The notes beneath the pieces were generated by a model. It had not been told where the DNA came from, made no database searches, and saw only the letters and a program-made list of their open reading frames with translations. The position numbers and the translations under genes were made by a program. 64,000 bases of DNA from Ascochyta rabiei (lineage: Eukaryota; Ascomycota; Dothideomycetes; Pleosporales; Didymellaceae), in the NCBI RefSeq assembly GCF_004011695.2, contig NC_082409.1, positions 682,001 through 746,000 on the forward strand, written 5' to 3'. This document shows, in pieces, positions 53,631-64,000 of this stretch (position 1 is the first letter of the stretch; each line of letters opens with the position of its first letter).

Positions 53631-55364
53631 ACCCTTCACATACTAATGCCTTCTTAACAACACCATTCAGACGCGTTAAAAGAAGCTCAGATACAGCTTG
53701 CGCTTCAGGCTCTTAAATAAGACGCGACACTCTCTTAGCGACGCGCTGCAGCTATCTACAGAGTCTCTTAAACAACACTAAGCAACTAACACGCAGGACA
53801 ACCTTCACGCGCTAATTCTATAGCTAACTTGCAGAAGCTGGACAACAATAAGAAGAAGGTGATTATTAAACATGTTCTTAAGCTAGATGTGTGAGGGTTT
53901 TCCTCTCAGCTCTTAGATGTGGCTACTATAGCTAATTCTTTGCGCGCTGAGCGTAATCTAGGTCCTGTTAGCGCAAACTGGCCTAGTACGTTTGTTAAGC
54001 GGCACCTAGAGCTTATAGTCAAGTTTAATCGCAAGTACAACTACAAGAGAGCCCTCTGTAAGGATCCTAAGGTTCTATAGAGCTGGTTTAGCCTAGTAGC
54101 TAACACTAAAGCTAAGTATGGCATCTAGGATAAAGACACGTACAACTTTAACAAGACAGGCTTCATAATAGGCCAGATCTCCCCAGGAGCAGTTGTTACA
54201 GCTTTAGAACGACGAGGTCGGCTAAAGGCTGTCTAACCAGGCAACCAGGAGTGGGCTACGGCTATAGTAGGCATTAATGCCAAAGGATAGGCCATTCCTG
54301 CCTTCCTTATCTTTAAGGCCTACTACCACCTCTCTGCCTGGTACAAAGAAGAGGATCTGCCTTAAGACTAGGTTATTAGAGTCTCTAATAACGGCTAGAC
54401 TACTAACAAGCTTAGTCTGGACTAGATAAGCCACTTTGACAGGCATACAAAGGAGCGTACTGTTAGCACCTACCGTTTGCTTATTATTAATAGTCATGAG
54501 AGCTACAACTCTCTTAAATTCCAGCAGTACTGCAAGGATAGCAAGATAATTGCTCTTTGCTTGCCTTCCTACTTATTACACCTTACACAGCCTCTTAATG
54601 TGGCTTATTTTGCTGCTTTAAAGAAGGCGTATAGGCGCTAAGCTAAAATACTTATATATAACTAGATTAACTATATTATAAAGACAGAGTTCCTACTATG
54701 CTTTATACGCGCCTACAACGCTGTAATTACTTCTAGGAATATCTAGGGAGGGTTCTAAGGCGCTGGACTAGTCCTGTTTAACCTACAACGGGTTATAAGC
54801 AGCCTTAATGTGAAGCTGCGCACGCTATTACCACCACTACCTGTCAACAACGAGCTCTGGCAGTCGCAAACCCTAAGCAACACCCTTAAACTAGGGTCGC
54901 AATCAACGCTTATAAAGACGAGGATTTAGAGGCATATAGATAGCTTGCCTACCTCTATAGTTAAAGCGTTTAAGAAGGTCTTAAAGGGGGCAGCTATAAT
55001 TGCGCACAAGCTAGTGTTAGCACAACAGGAGATTGCTAAGCTTTAAGCTGCTAATAAGGCAGCTACACAACAAAAATTACACAAAAGAAAGCAGGTTAAG
55101 AAAGAAGGTACTCTAGTAGTTAAAGAGGGCTAGCGATTAACAGCCCTAAAAGAGTTTGGGGCGCGTTGTGATAGTAAGAAGGCAAAGAAGCAGGTGCGCG
55201 CTGAAGTAGGTGAGCCTTCCTAAAGGCGCTGTGGACGGTGCAGTGAGACTGGACATAACGCGCGAACGTGTAAGAAAGAGGTAGAAGTAGTTTCTAAATA
55301 ATATTACAGACTGTACTGCAGTTTGCAGTGTTAATTTAGGTTGTTTTGGGTTATAATGGGGTGG

Positions 55365-55429
55365 AGTTTGGTAGGGGCTTGGCAAAAGTGACCGACTTGT
55401 CCGGTGACTGGCTCGTCCGTGGGGTACGT
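55365..55429. repeat. Right terminal inverted repeat, DNA transposon copy 1
   Basis: The inverse complement of the left repeat with one mismatch (a C-to-T change, as RIP would give). It ends CGTCCGTGGGGTACGT, followed by the TA duplication. Confidence 0.92.
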
Positions 55430-55431
55430 TA

Positions 55432-55805
55432 CTAAAAACAAAACTCTTTCTAGATATTTAAATATATCTAATTAATTTCTATTAGCTACTAAATCTTTAT
55501 CTACTATGTTTAACTAGGTTAAATATAAGAAAAATTAGGTTATAGCTGCTAGTCTTGTTTAAGTATATAGCTTTATCCTAAAACAAATTTAGGACAGATT
55601 AGAATTATATTTAAATGCAGCTAAGCAGGCTAGGTTAAAGGGTTATTAGACTAGCTAATAGCTACAGCTTCTAGCTAGAGTTAAAAGATAAGATGTGCAA
55701 ATAGGCCTTAAACGTGTTACTAATATATTTAGAGCAGTACTATATAAATAGACCTTTAAGATGTTTAGAAGTAGATAAATAGAAATTAATATAGAAATAG
55801 ATATA
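55432..55805. other. Old RIP-altered remnant (right part)
   Basis: This continues the TA-rich sequence seen left of transposon copy 1 and runs up to the Gypsy long terminal repeat. No family motif is readable. Confidence 0.7.
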
Positions 55806-56002
55806 TGTCAGGCCCACTCCTTCCGCTTGTTCCGCATGAGGAGCCAAGGGTCTAATTGCGTAGCAGGGGTGGCGTAACTATATAGCCTACGTGAATCACT
55901 CTAATCCTTTTAGCAGCAATTTGTCTATCCATAACCTGCAAATACACACTCTATCTTTAAATGCTTAATAACGTGCCACCCCTCTAAAAAGAGATCCTGA
56001 CA
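55806..56002 (+). repeat. 5' long terminal repeat of the Gypsy element
   Basis: A 197-bp block starts TGTCAGGCCC and ends GATCCTGACA, with the TG..CA ends and short inverted repeat TGTCAGG/CCTGACA of retroviral-type LTRs. It is GC-richer than its flanks. A gag-like start codon follows at 56034. A matching 3' LTR was not found by eye before 61430, so either the 3' end is lost or it has decayed. Confidence 0.75.
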
Positions 56003-59000
56003 TTTGAATCGCTCCCCACTACACGTTATCAAAATGCAGACTAGACAACAGAGCCAACGTGCAGGTCGGTCTGAAAGCGGTTAACCCTTAGGTACACTGG
56101 TACCCTCCGGACTCATCGTCAAGGAAGACACCGCTACCGCTCGCATCTAAAGCCTACCTTCCTTAGTGGAAAGGGACGTCGCAGAAAACGCCGGACTAGT
56201 CGAAGATAGAGCAACCTAGCAGAGACTAGGAGGGCATCTAGCAAACCCTTCTAGGACACAAACACCTATAATAGTCCAGAAAAATACACTATTATCTCTA
56301 ATAGACCAGGAACTAGAAGACCTCCGCCTATGGCTAAGAAACGCCTAGAAGAAAAGTAAGATTAATTAACTCTGTTAACTAAGGGCTAAGTACGAGTTGG
56401 GAGACACGTTAGTCCTCCCTCTAACTTCAACTCTACTAAGGACCCTTGCAACAACATCCTTAGGCCTATTAGCCAACCTTCCAAAGCCAGATCCACCCTA
56501 AAGATATAACAAGAAGTTAAGAGCAGAATACAACTGCTAGGAACGTAACTGCAAATTGTATTTCCTACATTCTCTAATTAACTTTACAAAGGAGAACTAA
56601 AAGGTAGATTTTAGGGTAATATACCTTTCTAAGCCACTAAAGACTCTATAGAAATCCTATTGCACAACAGAACAGACCAGTTCTCTATCCTAGCGACTAA
56701 CCTAGGAGATACTAAAAACTGTTATGTTAAACGCCCTAGGAACGCTGTTAGAACAGAAACAGCAAGCCTATAAGACTCTTAAGCAAATCTAGCAAAAGCT
56801 AAACCAGTCACCTACAGATCTGCTAGATGCCCTTTAACCCTTATAGGAGGAACTAGGCTTAGCCCAAACTCTAGAGCTTTAAGTAATAGAGTACATCTCG
56901 TCTCTGCGCAAAGACATTCAGAGAGACCTGTTCCTACTCCCAGTTAACAGACGTAACACTCTTCTAATAGTAGAAGAACATGCCAACGTTATCTACCGCA
57001 GAAAAAATCTAGACAAGGAGGCAAAGGCTACTCCTGCAAAGAGGTGGCTACTAAAGGCTAGAAACAAGAGTAATAAGGCAGGGGAAGCAGAAAAACCCCT
57101 AAAGAAACAGAAATGGGCTAATAGGGGCTATAACAGACTGTCTGTACACAGAACCACCAGTACCTAAGATAAAGGTAAGGGTTAGACCTGTTATAATTGC
57201 AGAAAGTTTAGTTACACTACAGCTAAGTGCCGAAGCCCTCTAAAGGACAAGGGTGATACAGCCAACCAGAAAGAAACTACTGCAGAATTAAAGGAAGGCT
57301 TAAACACTAATTTAGGAAAAGGGAAAGGGCAGAAAGACTAATCCTATACCTTTCCGCCCACATTACGTTAAACTAGGAAACAAGGGACCTAGGGAAATTA
57401 AGGGAAGCCCTTTACTTCTATCCCTCTTAGTTGTTAACTGTATAATATACAGTTCAATCCTCTAAGCCTATAGAGGCTATAATTAATAGAGGTTCCTAGC
57501 TAAACTTAATGTTAGCTACGCTAGCAAAGGAACATGATCTCTAAGTAGACCCCCTGCCTAAGCTGCTGGCTAAAGGCGTAGATAGGGGTAGATTAACAGT
57601 GTATGGTACCACGACGGTAGATATAACTATTACTAATTCACGTAGTTATAAAGAGACCTATTAAGTACCATTTGTAGTAACAGACCTTTAAAGATACTTA
57701 GTATACTTAGGTCTTCCCTAGATTAATATGTTTCATCTAAGGATTAGCTACGCTACCAGACGTATGCTCTTTTAGAGGAACAAGGACAACAGGTTTGTCC
57801 TGTTTACAAAGGTAGCTATAGAAGACGCTAAGCAGTTTAAGAGCAGCATAAGAGAACCTAATACAGACGTCTATGCGTGCCTTATTAACTTCGTAGGCTA
57901 TAGAGGGTTAGAAGATGACACTATAGGTTATTTACCTCTAGAATATGCAGAGTTTGTAGATGTAGGCTTAGAGGAGGACTCTAAGAGTCTCCTAGAGCAT
58001 GGCTACCACAATCTGTCTATAACTCTAACACCTAATAGTGTTCTACCTCACTAACCATTATACAACCTCTTAGTAACTAAGCTAGAGATACTTTAAAACT
58101 ATCTTTAGGAGTATATAGCAAGAGGATAGATACGTTAGTTAAAGTCTCTAGCAGGGGCACCTATACTCTTTGTTAAGAAGAAAGATAGCAGCCTAAGACT
58201 TTGTATTAACTATTAGGGCCTTAATAAGGTTACAGTTAAGAACCGACACCTACTACCCCTGATTACAGAGTTACTAGAGAGGCTCTCTTAGGCGAAGTAT
58301 TTTACTAAGCTTAATGTAAGAGAGGCCTACTATAGGATTCGTATTACAGAGGGAGATAAGTAGAAGACTACTTTCTGTACTAGATACGGACACTATAAGT
58401 ATACTATTATACCTTTTAGCCTAACTAACGCCCCTGCCTAGTTTTAAGCATATATTAACTATGCTCTTATAGGACTAGTTAATATATGTTACATTGTCTA
58501 TTTAGACAATATTCTAATCTATTTAGGTATAAAAGAAGATTACATACAGTATATAAAGGATGTACTATAAAGACTGCGTAAGTCCAAGTTATACATTAAA
58601 CTTAGCAAGTGTAAGTAGTACACTTAACGCACAGAGTACCTTAGATACGTAATTAGCCCTAAAGGGGTTAGTATTAACCCAGAACAGGTAAAAACAATCT
58701 AGGAATAGCCACAACCACAAACAGTCCGCGATATTTAGGTGTTTATTAGTTTTATAAATTACTATTAATAATTTATCTATAGTTTCTCTAAATTAGCCTT
58801 ACTATTAACCGAAATGACCTATAAGACCCTAGGATCTACTAGGGGGGGTCCGGCAATAAGAAGAGAGAAAGGCCAGAAAATGGACATCGGAGAAAAAGGC
58901 AGATCCGCCTTCTAGAAACTTAAGGACGTGTTCACCTAAGTTCCTATACTCTCCCACTTTAATCCTTGTTAAAAAACAAGAGTGGAGGTAGACGCGTTAG

Positions 59001-61420
59001 GAGGCGCAATCTTAGGCATTTTAAGCCAGTATGTGCCAGAAGGATCTAGAACAGGTTAATAGAGGCCTATTAGTTTCTTTTCTTGTAAATTGATCTAAGC
59101 AGAATACAATTACAATACTTATAATAAGGAACTGCTTACAATTGTTAAGAGTTTAGAGCACTAGTGTTACTACCTTAAAGGTATACACTTTAAAATCCTT
59201 ACAGACTATAAGAACCTAAAGTAGTTTATAGAAACTAAGACTCTTAACTATTACTAGGTTTAGTCCTATCTAGCCTTGACTTGGTTTAATTTCACCCTCA
59301 CCTACTAACTAGGGACTACTAATCCCGCAGATGGACCCTTAAGGCGACCAGATTATAAGGTAGAGACAGAGAAACCTTTATTAAAGTACAACGAAGCTTT
59401 TGTCTAGCCTCTTTGAGATTTGTTCTCCTCTAAAGGAAAGAACAACTTCCTTATGTCAGCTGTTACAACACAAGCATCTCTAAGGTCTAAAAAACAATTA
59501 GAAATTGTTAAAACCCTCTAGAAGTTCTAAGCAAAGGAAAGTACTGCAACTAGGGATCTGCACAACTATAAGGAAGAATCTATAGTTAAACTAGACTTAG
59601 ATACAACCTCTAATAGATATAACACTAAAACAGACTATAATAACCTAGAACAACTCGCTACAGGCAACAAGGCCTTAAAGCACTTAACTACTCTAGAAGA
59701 GAAGTCTAAGGCTCTCCAAGAGTGCCATAACGATCCACTCGCAGGACACTTCAAGGTTAAGAAGACACTAGAGAAGCTTTAACAACGCTACAAGTAGAAG
59801 GGGATAAGGAAGGATGTAGAAGACTATTATAATAACTGTTTGGTATGTAAGAAGGTAACGCTAGCACGTCACAAACCATATAGTCTTCTAGCACCTCTAA
59901 CTCCTCTAAACGCAGCCTAGGAGAGCGTAACAATAGATTTTATTATAGAGTTACCCTCTAGCTGCCTAAACAATTAGGTATATAACGCTATCTTAGTAGT
60001 AGTATACAGACTTACCAAAATATCTTACTATATTCTAGCTAGGGCAGATTAGGATGGAATAGACCTAGCCTAATCCTAGATAAGAGAAGTAATACGCTTA
60101 CATAGTGTCCCTAAAACAATAATTTCAGATAGAGGACCACTTATGTCAGCTAAGCACTAGGATACTTTCTAACACTACTTGAATTTAAGAAGGGTGTTAA
60201 CGTCCGCTTACTACCCACAAACGGATAGACAAACTAAAAGACAGAACTAGACACTTAAACAATACCTAAGGTGCTACTGTTACCTAGAATAAGACAATTA
60301 GAGCCTATAGATATTAGTTGTAGAGTTTACGTATAACAATAGCATACATGTAACTACAGGCACTACACTATTTAGAGCATACCACAGCATAGACCCTATT
60401 AGTCCTAACTGGCCTAGTATGCCTTACAGGAGCAGGGAATCACCCCTAGAGCAATAAGTAGCTACAAAGGTTATTACTTTGCAATAAGAGTGTAAGAGGA
60501 AAATTATTACTATAAATAAGTACTAAAAGTTATATATAGATAAGAAACGCTTACTACATACGTTTAAAATAGGGGATTAAGTTATAGTTTTAAATCAGCA
60601 TATAAGATCAACAAGGCCTAAGAAAAAGCTAGACTGGAAATACTTAGGACTAGGCCACATAGTGGACTAATATGGCCTAACAGCATTTAAAGTTAATCTT
60701 CTAGGCCTATAGAGCGTACATCTAGTCTTCTATACGTCCTTACTAGAACTATATAATCTAAGGGGTCTTATTCTACACCTAGAGACTCTAATTGTAGACA
60801 CATTGCGTAAACACAGCAATAATGTTTACAATATGGACATAATTCTAGATAGGCGCAAAGGAGACAACAATTAGTAGGAGTATTTAGTAAAATAGACTGG
60901 CTATAGAGAAGAAGAAAACTTATAGGAGCCTAGCCAAAATATCTCTAGTAACGTACTTTAACAATTTTAGAAATCTAAAGGCATTAAGCCTAAGAGAAAT
61001 CCTAAGGGGAAAGAGACTACTAAGCGTTGAGGGCAACCTCCTAAAAAGAAGAGGGATAAGCAAAGGCAATAAGAGGATCCTAAGGAGACAATGTACCTTC
61101 ACCAGTTTTCCTATAGGGTTTTTAGGGTGTTTAACAGCGTTAAACTCTAGGACCACCTTAGCCTACCTTGTAAGCCTAGGTAAAGGTCTATAATAGACTA
61201 TAAGGAACCTATGCTATCTATAACACCTCTATAGAAATCTTATAAGGTTAAGGGAATTCTAACATTATAAGAAGAAAACATTTTACAAAAGCAAGTACTC
61301 TATTAAATTTAAGCCTAAGGCTTAGGTATATCTAGGATTTCTAAGGGAAATCTAACTATAGAAATTGTTTATAGTGATAGTATTGTTAGTGTTATAATAG
61401 TCCATAATAGACCATAATGC
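55806..61420 (+). mobile_element. Gypsy/Ty3 chromovirus remnant, RIP-degraded
   Basis: Reading across stop codons, the order is as follows. A gag starts at 56034 (MQTRQQSQRAGRSESG). A CCHC-type zinc knuckle at about 57189-57230 reads CYNCRKFSYTTAKC, with Tyr at the His position. A protease-like segment lies near 57470-57760. Reverse transcriptase (about 58050-58760) shows LFVKKKDSSLRLCINY, the ITEGDK/TTFCTRYGHYKYTIIPF region and YLDNILIY, where the Tyr-x-Asp-Asp box is Asn-altered. RNase H is at about 58890-59340. Integrase (about 59700-60420) has CLVCKK, VTIDFIIELP and IISDRGPLMSAKH. A chromodomain lies at about 60829-60945 with EYLVK, three Trp-to-TAG changes and EPS. The element is inactive. 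The right edge is approximate. Confidence 0.85.
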
Positions 61421-61619
61421 AGCACCCTTACTCCCTTCCAGCCGCATTGTGGTTATCTAGCTTCTTCTAAAGCACCTTGATCTTCTTGGTCGCAGCCGTC
61501 TTCTTAGCGCCAGAAGAAGCTGCCTTCTTACTTAAGAGCACAGCCATCTGAGCAGTCAGGGCGTCGCTAAGCCTCTTAAACTCGCCAGCATGGTTAGGGA
61601 CGTGCTTGCGGACCCTGGC

Positions 61620-61668
61620 CTATAAGGGGTTAGAATAGTCTATTAGGGAACAGAGGGAGTACACATAC
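61620..61668 (-). other. Intact-looking intron in the lysine-rich remnant
   Basis: A GTATGT donor at 61668, a TTCTAACC branch point and a TATAG acceptor frame a 49-nt intron. Both flanking exons read as basic coding sequence on the minus strand. The presence of a spliceable intron suggests the remnant was a host-type gene rather than a mobile-element frame. Confidence 0.65.
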
Positions 61669-61997
61669 CTTCTTGCGAGGGGTATTAACCTCCTTAGCCA
61701 GCTTCTTAGTAATAGTGTTCTTAAGGGCGCGCTTACCAACCTTAGCCCAGGCTAACACAGACTTCTTGCTGCGTTAGCGTTAATCAGGGCGAAACTCAGA
61801 TTAAGGATCCTTATCCCTACCAATGGCACTAGAGTGCAGGTAGAGATAAGCAGCGTAAGGGGTGTACGAACTACCTATAATAAGTCATAATAGACTAAAA
61901 CAACACCAAGGGACGACTTACTAGGAATAGGCCTGCAAAATAGACTAAGAGTGCAACATAAGGTCATACTTGGCCGCCTTCTTCTTAGGAACGGTTA

Positions 61998-62062
61998 ACG
62001 TACCCCACGGGCGAGCCGCTCAACGGGCGAGCCGCTCACTTTTGCCAAGCCCCTACCAAACT
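61998..62062. repeat. Left terminal inverted repeat, DNA transposon copy 2
   Basis: A 65-bp repeat with the same outer (ACGTACCCCACGG) and inner (ACTTTTGCCAAGCCCCTACC) parts as copy 1. The two internal direct repeats are CGGGCGAGCCGCTCA, 16 bp apart, differing from copy 1 by several bases including transversions. Confidence 0.92.
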
Positions 62063-63796
62063 TCTCCTCCTACACCAATGTCTTCTTAACAACACCATTT
62101 AGACGCGTTAAAGGAAGCTCAGATATAGCTTGCGCTCCAGGCTCTTAAACAAGACGCAAATCTCTCTCAGCAACGCGCTGCAGCTATCTACAGGGTCCCT
62201 TAAAAGACACTAAGCAACCAACACACAGGACAACCTTCACACGCAGATTCTATAGCCAACTTACAGAAGCTAGATAACAATAAGGAGGAGGTAATTATTA
62301 AGCATGTTCTTAAGCTAGATACGTAAGGATTTTCCTCTTAGCTCTTAGATGTAGCTACTATAGCCAATTCTTTGCGCGCTAAGCGCAATCTAGGCCCTAT
62401 TGGCGTAAACTGGCCTAGTACGTTTGTTAAGCAACACCTAGAGCTTAAAGTTAAGTTTAATCGCAAGTACGACTATAAGAGAGCCCTCTGTAAGGATTCT
62501 GAGGTTCTACAGGGCTGGTTTGGCCTGGTAGCTAACATTAAAGCTAAGTATAGCATCTAGGATAAAGACACGTACAACTTTAACAAGACAGGCTTTATAA
62601 TAGGCCAGATCTCCCTAGGAGCAGTTATTACAGCTTCAGAACAACAGGGTCGGCCAAAGGCTATCTAGCCAGGCAACCAAGAGTGGGCTACGGCTATAGT
62701 AAGCATTAATGCCAAAGGATAGGCTATTCTGGCCTTCCTTATCTTTAAAGCCTACTACTACCTCTCTGCCTGGTACAAAGAAGAGGATCTGCCTTACAAC
62801 TGGGTTATTAGAGTCTCTGATAACAGCTAGACTACTAACAAGCTTGGTCTTAACTAGTTAAAGCACTTTAACAGGCATACAAAGGAGCGTACTATTAGCA
62901 CCTACTGTTTACTTATTATTAATAGTTATAAGAGCCATAACTCTCTTAAATTCCAGCAATACTGTAAGAATAACAAGATTATTGCTCTCTGTTTGCCTTC
63001 TTACTTATTACACCTTACACAGCCCCTTAATGTGGGTTATTTTACTGCTTTAAAGAAGGCGTATAGGCGCTAAGCCAAAATACTTATACGTAACTAGATT
63101 AACTACATTATAAAGACAGAGTTCCTGCCATGCTTTATACGCGCCTACAATGCTGCAATTACTTCTAAGAACATCTAGGGAGGGTTCTAAGGTGCTGGAT
63201 TGGTCCTATTTAACCCAGACCGGGTTATAATAGCCCTTAATGTGAAGTTACGCACTCTATTACTACCACTACCTGTTAACAACAAGCTCTGGCAGTCGCA
63301 AACCCCAAGCAACACCCTTAAACTTAGGTCGCAATTAACGCTTGTAAAGACAAGGATTCAGAGGCATATAGATAGTTCGCCTACCTCTATAGTTAAGGCG
63401 TTTAAGAAGGTAGTAAAAGGGGCAGCAATAATTGCGCATAAGCTAGTGTTAGCGCAACAGAAGATTACTTAGCTTTAAGCTACTAATAAGGCAGCCATAT
63501 AACAAAAATTACACAAAAGAAAGCAAGTTTAGGCAGAAGGGACCCTAATAGTTAAGGATAGCCTGCGATTAACAACTCTAAAGGAGTTTGGGGCGCGTAG
63601 TGATGGGAAGAAGGCAAAGAAGCAGGTGCGCGCTGAAGGAGGTGAGCCCTCCCAAAGACGCTGTAGACAGTGCAATCAGACAGGACACAACGCGCAAACG
63701 TGTCAGAAAGAGGTAGAAGTAGTTTCTAAATAGTATTACAGGCCATACTGCACTTTACAGCACCAAACTGGGTTGTTTTGGGCCATAATAGGGTGG

Positions 63797-63861
63797 AGTT
63801 TGGTGGGGGCTTGGCAAAAGTGAGCGGCTCGCCTGTTGAGCGGCTCGCCCGTGGGGTACGT
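63797..63861. repeat. Right terminal inverted repeat, DNA transposon copy 2
   Basis: The inverse complement of the left repeat of copy 2 with two mismatches, one of which is C-to-T on the + strand. It carries the same copy-2-specific bases in its two internal direct repeats. Confidence 0.92.
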
Positions 63862-64000
63862 TATGGGGCGCAAAGGACGCATGCTATTAACCTCAGGGGC
63901 CTCCATGTTAAGGACGCCATCTTCCAAATTATAGAGGATAATGCGGATCTTACTAAGCTGGTTGTTATAGTCCTTATAGAGCTGTTAAAGTTAGTTATTA

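Larger units (their letters stand above)
53566..55429 (+). mobile_element. DDE1 (Fot1/pogo-like) DNA transposon, copy 1, RIP-inactivated
   Basis: A complete element of 1864 bp with 65-bp terminal inverted repeats flanked by TA target duplications (53564-53565 and 55430-55431). Reading through stop codons on the + strand shows a CENP-B/DDE1 transposase: KFNRKYNYKRALCKD (helix-turn-helix region), DKDTYNFNKTGFIIGQI (first catalytic Asp region, changed to Asn with Glu to Lys), GNQEWATAIVGINAKG, LPSYLLHLTQPLNVAYFAAL (second Asp changed to Asn), and a C-terminal zinc knuckle CGRCSETGHNARTC. Changes are mostly C-to-T/G-to-A, with TAG/TAA in place of Trp and Gln codons. It is not functional. It inserted into an older A+T-rich remnant. 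Confidence 0.92.
61998..63861 (+). mobile_element. DDE1 (Fot1/pogo-like) DNA transposon, copy 2, RIP-altered
   Basis: The same family and same length (1864 bp) as copy 1, with TA duplications at 61996-61997 and 63862-63863. Transposase fragments include RNLGPIGVNWPSTFVKQHLE, KFNRKYDYKRALCKDSEVLQ, DKDTYNFNKTGFIIGQI, LPSYLLHLTQPLNVGYF, and a C-terminal zinc knuckle CRQCNQTGHNAQTC. Damage pattern and extent are like copy 1: the first catalytic Asp region shows Asn, and TAG/TAA replaces Trp or Gln codons. Large parts of both copies align without insertions or deletions. It interrupts the lysine-rich coding remnant. Confidence 0.92.
61436..63950 (-). pseudogene. Lysine-rich, intron-containing coding remnant split by transposon copy 2
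   Basis: On the minus strand the part at 63867-63950 reads LEDGVLNMEAPEVNSMRPLR and, after the transposon, 61997-61436 continues PITVPKKKAAKYDLMLHS, then VLAWAKVGKRALKNTITKKL and a lysine-rich end (AASSGAKKTAATKKIKVL). Deleting the element and one TA gives an in-frame junction (RPITVPKKKAAK). A well-formed 49-nt intron sits at 61668-61620 (AG|GTATGT, TTCTAAC, TAG|GCC) between LAKEVNTPRKK and ARVRKHVPNHAGEF. Several stop codons (for example after MLHS) show decay. I do not recognise the protein; a nuclear basic protein is possible but unproven. Confidence 0.6.

Overview
This window comes from a filamentous ascomycete (Pezizomycotina, probably Dothideomycetes; inferred from gene content, not tested). 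The coding genes carry many short introns of about 50-60 nt with GT..AG ends and CTAAC/CTGAC-type branch points. Fungus-specific families are present: a Zn2Cys6 regulator, homeobox-C2H2 hybrids, a GtaA-type glutaminase and a Dal5-family permease. Ascomycete-style RIP damage is visible in the repeats. Exon coordinates were worked out by hand from splice signals and reading-frame continuity; no transcript data were available.

Layout. 1-3683 holds no gene I can support. 3684-10791 carries a glutathione S-transferase (-), the branch-point-binding splicing factor BBP/SF1 (+) and a myotubularin-type PI3P phosphatase (YMR1-like, +). 11972-27667 has two homeobox plus C2H2 regulators (both +). Between them lie a class III CoA-transferase (-) divergent from a Zn2Cys6 regulator (+) whose frame is cut by one in-frame TAA, and a compact ribosome/Pol III trio: RPC11 (-), a YAR1-like ankyrin protein (+) and UTP15 (-). 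28224-32626 encodes two secreted nitrogen-releasing enzymes, an M14 carboxypeptidase and a GtaA-like glutaminase. 33470-41447 carries a (6-4) photolyase/cryptochrome tail to tail with a Kv-beta aldo-keto reductase, then a Dal5/Soa1-type transporter divergent from a TauD-like dioxygenase. 42144-50705 has dynactin p62, the complex I assembly factor NDUFAF5, an unrecognised protein, a secreted KEPAAG-repeat protein and a YwbE-domain protein with a C-terminal zinc finger.

From about 50.95 kb to the end the sequence switches abruptly to gene-free, A+T- and TpA-rich repeat DNA. It contains an old, heavily mutated block; a Gypsy chromovirus remnant with recognisable zinc knuckle, RT, integrase and chromodomain; and two DDE1 (Fot1/pogo-like) DNA transposons of identical length (1864 bp) with 65-bp terminal inverted repeats and TA target duplications. 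All carry stop codons and G-to-A or C-to-T type changes expected from RIP. The second DNA transposon splits a lysine-rich, intron-containing coding sequence.

No wholly new multi-gene system is obvious. The strongest leads are the putative sulfonate uptake/oxidation pair at 37909-41447, the two transposon copies whose terminal repeats have changed in a coordinated way, the secreted hexapeptide-repeat protein, the perfect repeat inside the NDUFAF5 presequence, and the stop codon inside the Zn2Cys6 regulator.
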